A stretch of 64,000 nucleotides of DNA from Acrasis kona. Its lineage: Eukaryota; Heterolobosea; Eutetramitea; Acrasida; Acrasidae. Below, piece by piece: positions 61,064 through 64,000 of the stretch. The translations under genes and the position numbers were made by a program. The DNA lies in NCBI GenBank assembly GCA_026419775.2, contig JAOPGA020000947.1:1-64000 (forward strand), written 5' to 3'. Each line of letters starts with the position of its first letter. Position 1 is the stretch's first letter. The notes under the pieces were generated by a model. The model did no database searches, was not told the origin of the DNA, and worked only from the letters and a program-made list of their open reading frames with translations.

Positions 61064-61139
61064 TTTGGAAGCCAACCAACCTAACTTACAAAAGACAGTT
61101 ATTCGGTTAAAAAATAAATTTGGAAGCCAACCAACCTAA
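61064..61139. repeat. Exact 21-nt direct repeat
   Basis: TTTGGAAGCCAACCAACCTAA occurs at 61064-61084 and 61119-61139, identical, spaced 55 nt start to start. It lies just upstream of a TATA box and the gene at 61235, so it may be a duplicated regulatory element. Confidence 0.75.
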
Positions 61140-61177
61140 AAAGGGATTTGATCGTTGTGATCTATCAAAATGTATGG

Positions 61178-61185
61178 TATAAATA
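61178..61185 (+). promoter_or_regulatory. TATA box
   Basis: TATAAATA lies 57 bases before the ATG at 61235, closely matching the spacing of the TATA box of the gene at 20932. Confidence 0.6.
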
Positions 61186-61234
61186 GACTAATTGTCTCTC
61201 CGAACTCGATTAAGCAAAATCAAATTACCCACTC

Positions 61235-61756
61235 ATGTTGGCTGGTGACGAACCTTTGCATAGCTGTGCAGGACGCAAACTGTCAAAAGGACATTCAATG
61301 CGAAGTGTTCAACTAACCATGCCAGTCCAAAGTCATCAAGACATGCAGAAAACGATAACTATGCAGAAGAGTACCATAGACATGCTGGTGGAGGAAAATC
61401 ATAACCTAAAAATCATGATAGCAAACCTAACTGGACAATCATTTCATTCACAAGGTTCCGATGAACAAAATTTTGAATCGCCATCTCACCAATCATTTTC
61501 TGAGTTCGATACCTACGAATCATACTTATCAGAATCTACTACCCATGCAAGTAACTCAAGGCCTTCGTCACCAAAACATCAGCGTACATTTGCTATGGAC
61601 ATCAAGTCAGAGTTGGAAAAGTCAGGCATTCGACTAAACAACTCCTGCATTTGGGTCCCGCCATCCCCAAAGAAGAGACTTTCAAGAAGAGACAGTATGC
61701 GGCAAGATTTGAACAAACTACGTGAAAAAGTCAAGGATGTTTTGCGGTTATCTTGA
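61235..61756 (+). CDS. Uncharacterised Ser-rich phospho-regulated-looking protein
   Basis: One exon, 173 residues. A short coiled coil (QKSTIDMLVEENHNLKIMIA) is followed by a Ser/Pro/Glu-rich disordered region (SFSEFDTYESYLSESTTHAS, then NSRPSSPKHQRTF). A C-terminal charged part has PPSPKKRLSRRDSMRQDL, containing an RRDS basophilic phosphorylation motif. No known domain. A good TATA box and duplicated upstream element suggest regulated expression, but the function is unknown. Confidence 0.55.
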   Translation: MLAGDEPLHSCAGRKLSKGHSMRSVQLTMPVQSHQDMQKTITMQKSTIDMLVEENHNLKIMIANLTGQSFHSQGSDEQNFESPSHQSFSEFDTYESYLSESTTHASNSRPSSPKHQRTFAMDIKSELEKSGIRLNNSCIWVPPSPKKRLSRRDSMRQDLNKLREKVKDVLRLS

Positions 61757-61881
61757 TTTTTCATGTAAATTTTGAACGTGTACATATTAGACATAAAAGA
61801 ACTATTTATTATACATCTCTTCTCCTTCCACTTTGTTTGAGCGAGAGCAAAACCTTCAACAACAAAATTGTAAACAAATAA

Positions 61882-62376
61882 ATGAGATTTAACATTAACA
61901 CACTCACAAAGTCCTTGAACTTCGTAAGCCACAGGCCCAATACCACCCCTGTGCTAACGAAGCGTTTGTATAAAGTGGTTGTTTCTAATGATTCACCACT
62001 TCGAGAAAAATCAGACCGTCGCAATAGAAAGGCCATTGTACCGAAACCTGATTTTAATCACAACAAGCTACAAACTGTAAAAAAACAAGAGCTGGATAAA
62101 GAAATAGACCACATGAAGAAATATGACAACCTTTACTTGAAACATCAAACTGGAGAACAATGCTGGAATGCTGTTCGTGCAGAGTGGACGAAAGGAGCAC
62201 ATAAGGTGAAAGTAAGGAATTCACTTCGCAACCACGAGTTGTGTGAAATTTTCGATGAGCTCGCAAATGAGTTTGTTGCAAACACTGATTTCCCACGGCC
62301 AGTTCCACTACCGATATTAGTAGGAATATTGCAAGAGATATGGGGTTTTGATGCGGAGCATGAAGATTTTACCTGA
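61882..62376 (+). CDS. Uncharacterised protein, possibly Gag1-clamp/DUF4050-like
   Basis: One exon, 164 residues. The first 35 residues are basic and Ser/Thr/Asn-rich (MRFNINTLTKSLNFVSHRPN), which could be a mitochondrial presequence. The C-terminal 65 residues hold GEQCWNAVRAEWTKGA, LCEIFDELANEFVANTDFPR and PVPLPILVGILQEIWGFDA. The last block resembles the end of the fungal DUF4050/Gag1-clamp region (PLPxLVxxLxxxW). This is a weak resemblance and the domain call is tentative. Confidence 0.5.
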   Translation: MRFNINTLTKSLNFVSHRPNTTPVLTKRLYKVVVSNDSPLREKSDRRNRKAIVPKPDFNHNKLQTVKKQELDKEIDHMKKYDNLYLKHQTGEQCWNAVRAEWTKGAHKVKVRNSLRNHELCEIFDELANEFVANTDFPRPVPLPILVGILQEIWGFDAEHEDFT

Positions 62377-62647
62377 TTTACATCAACATTTGCCGTCAAC
62401 TATAAACTTGGGCTCTGGTAACTAATGATTTCAATAAACTTCCTACAAGACGAAGCCTTCTTACAAAATCCTGCTGCATTAAATTCAGTTTGTCACAAAG
62501 AATGATCTTGATCTCCTAGAACTCTTTTTAATTAAATAAATTTATTTTTGTTTATTGGTTAGAATTTCCGCACGGAGTTCTTTTGATGTGATCGGAAATA
62601 TTAAATAGAAGATCATTGATAAACTTCAATTAAAATTTAAAATAAAA

Positions 62648-63687
62648 ATGCAACGTGCTTTGCTACTCATCGTTGCCGCTCTCATCGCATACGTATCATG
62701 CGCCCAAAGAACAGAACCAGAGCTTCGCGAAATGTACGAGCAATGGGCGAAGAAGTACAACAGATACTACACGATGAGCAACATTCGCAGTGTTAAATAT
62801 GAGGTTTTCAAACAAAACATCCAACAAATAGACGAACACAATGCGAAAAAGGATAAAACATACGAGTTGGGCGTCAATGAATATGCAGACATGACCTGGG
62901 AGGAATTCCAAACATACTTCCGCTTGAAGGATCCACAATACTGCTCGGCAACAAACCAAAGATTATACCGTGCAGCTAACGAACCACCAAAGAAAAGTAG
63001 ATTGGAGAGAGAAGAGAGCAGTAAGTGACGTCAAGTCTCAAGGTCGTTGCGGAAGCTGGTAAGTAACAGAAATCACAACAAACCTTCTTAACTTTTAAAA
63101 GCTGGACATTCTCGACAACAGGAGCTGCAGAGTCTCACGCTTTCCTCAAGTACGGTAAGATGCACGACTTGAGCGAGCAACAACTAGTTGACTGTGCTGG
63201 TGCCTTTGACAACCACGGATGCAGCGGTGGTCTACCATCCCACGCCTTCGAGTACATTCACTACCAAGGAGGTCTTCAAAACGAAACCACCTATCCATAC
63301 GAAGCCAAAGATGGAAAGTGCAGATTCAACGAGAAGAATGTTGTTGTCAGGACGAAGGGTTCATTCAACATCACGCGTGGTGATGAGGAGGGAATGTTAC
63401 ATGCACTTGCTGAAGTCGGACCAGTGTCCATTGCATACCAAGTCGCATCTGATTTCAGATTCTACAAGAAGGGTATCTACAACAGCGTCGTTTGCAAGAG
63501 CGGCCCATTAGATGTAAACCATGCTGTGTTGGCCGTTGGATACGATACCGCTGAGGACGGCACACCATACTGGATTGTAAAGAACAGTTGGGGAACGTCA
63601 TTCGGATTAGGAGGATACTTCCACATTGTGAGAGGAAAGAACATGTGTGGACTGGCCGTATGTTCGAGCTATCCCCTTATTGAGTAA
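62648..63687 (+). CDS. Secreted papain-family cysteine protease (cathepsin L/H-like)
   Basis: Exons 62648-63058 and 63102-63687 with a 43-nt intron, about 331 residues after removal of one extra base. Signal peptide LLLIVAALIAYVSC, I29 prodomain with an ERFNIN-like helix (KYEVFKQNIQQIDEHN) and GVNEYADMTWEEF, then the mature enzyme. KSQGRCGSCWTFS has the catalytic cysteine, created at the splice; LSEQQLVDC, NHGCSGGLP, DVNHAVLAVGYD (catalytic His) and IVKNSWGTSFG (catalytic Asn) follow. The frame breaks at AAAA 62993-62996: with one A fewer, the sequence reads KKVDWREKRAVSDVK, the normal start of mature papain. It is likely lysosomal or secreted, used in feeding on prey; that role is inferred. 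Confidence 0.88.
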
Positions 63688-63822
63688 ATAATATAAATAA
63701 AAACACTATAAATATTCAATAATGCTTGTATAAATTCTTTCGTTGTTAGGTGTAATGGACATCTTCTATATTCTTTACTATTGATGGTATATTCCTTACT
63801 GTCCGTCAAAAACTTTACAACA

Positions 63823-64000
63823 ATGAAACAACCTTCACTCAAGAGGAGAAGACTAACAGTATGCGACTTTTTTCACATCGCAACTAAAATGCATAATTAA
63901 GCAAGAGGACGAAACAAAGGCCAGTTATGAAGTAGCGAAGGTAGAATCAGAACAGGAAGATGCAGTTGAGGAGGTCGAACAAAGTGATACCACACAATCA
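63823..64000 (+). CDS. Start of an unknown gene, cut by the window end
   Basis: ATG at 63823 starts exon 1 (to 63858; MKQPSLKRRRLT). A 43-nt intron at 63859-63901 (donor GTATGC, acceptor TTAAG) leads to an open frame to the end of the window (QEDETKASYEVAKVESEQED, then acidic residues). The beginning is basic, then strongly acidic and probably disordered. Nothing more can be said. Confidence 0.55.

Noticed and set aside
1-64000. CRISPR arrays, prophage, IS elements, operons or toxin-antitoxin systems
   Set aside because: Intron-rich eukaryotic genes fill the window; no regular spaced repeats, transposase or integrase was seen.

Overview
This window is nuclear DNA from a gene-dense, intron-bearing, unicellular-looking eukaryote. 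The evidence is direct: at least 17 genes need GT..AG splicing to restore conserved proteins, all three standard stop codons are used, and the products include a long motor myosin, transportin-1, derlin, reticulon, signal-peptidase subunit 3, UTP5/WDR43, DTWD1 and COMM-domain proteins. There are no operons, Shine-Dalgarno sites, CRISPR arrays or insertion sequences. The bases are moderately AT-rich and gene spacing is about 1.5-2 kb. The mix (amoeboid myosin, secreted papain protease, bacterial-type ABC-F and lipocalin, P450, many kelch/BTB/WD proteins) fits a free-living amoeba or amoeboflagellate, possibly a heterolobosean. That placement is inference.

The introns I could resolve are very short: 27 of 29 measure 35-46 nt, with two outliers of 59 and 77 nt. 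Summed coding lengths are exact multiples of three for nearly all spliced models. Four genes are off by one reading frame at single sites (about 3680, 6575, 27060, 62993), and a few 5' or 3' ends look suspicious (23757, 28500). With an N at about 2691, this pattern looks more like residual single-base sequence errors than real pseudogenes, though slippage is not excluded.

Layout. 1-1.1 kb: fragments of SAM-like proteins on both strands. 1.2-2.1 kb: a gene-poor stretch with nested tandem repeats. 2.1-8.4 kb: two uncharacterised genes, an LZTR1-like kelch/double-BTB protein and the tRNA modification enzyme DTWD1. 8.4-14.4 kb: mitochondrial L24 head-to-head with a COMM-domain gene, small unknowns, a C2-like protein, a PAP2 phosphatase and an ABC-F ATPase. 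14.8-21.7 kb: secreted lipocalin, secreted LEA/apolipoprotein-like repeat protein, poly-Q protein, fatty acid/sterol hydroxylase and a Val/His/Lys-rich repeat protein. 21.9-32.4 kb: WRN-type exonuclease, TPR-like protein, protein kinase, myosin. 32.6-43 kb: reticulon, WD40, transportin, small gene, mitochondrial carrier, SPCS3, P450. 43.3-57.8 kb: MAP3K-like kinase head-to-head with a kelch/coiled-coil gene, PrsW-like membrane protease, PB1-like protein, SDR, alpha/beta hydrolase, SUMO-interaction-motif protein, FAD/Rieske oxidoreductase, derlin. 57.8-64 kb: UTP5, a promoter region with a perfect inverted repeat, small unknown genes, a papain-family protease and the start of one more gene.

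Several genes act in the endomembrane system (SPCS3, derlin, reticulon, PAP2, P450, sterol hydroxylase, PrsW-like) or in secretion (lipocalin, repeat protein, cathepsin). Gene order looks like ordinary eukaryotic shuffling, not a functional cluster. I did not find a clear new multi-gene system. The most promising unexplained items are the secreted amphipathic repeat protein beside a lipocalin, the Val/His repeat protein, the SAM-like fragment cluster, and the 14-bp perfect inverted repeat at 60086-60152.
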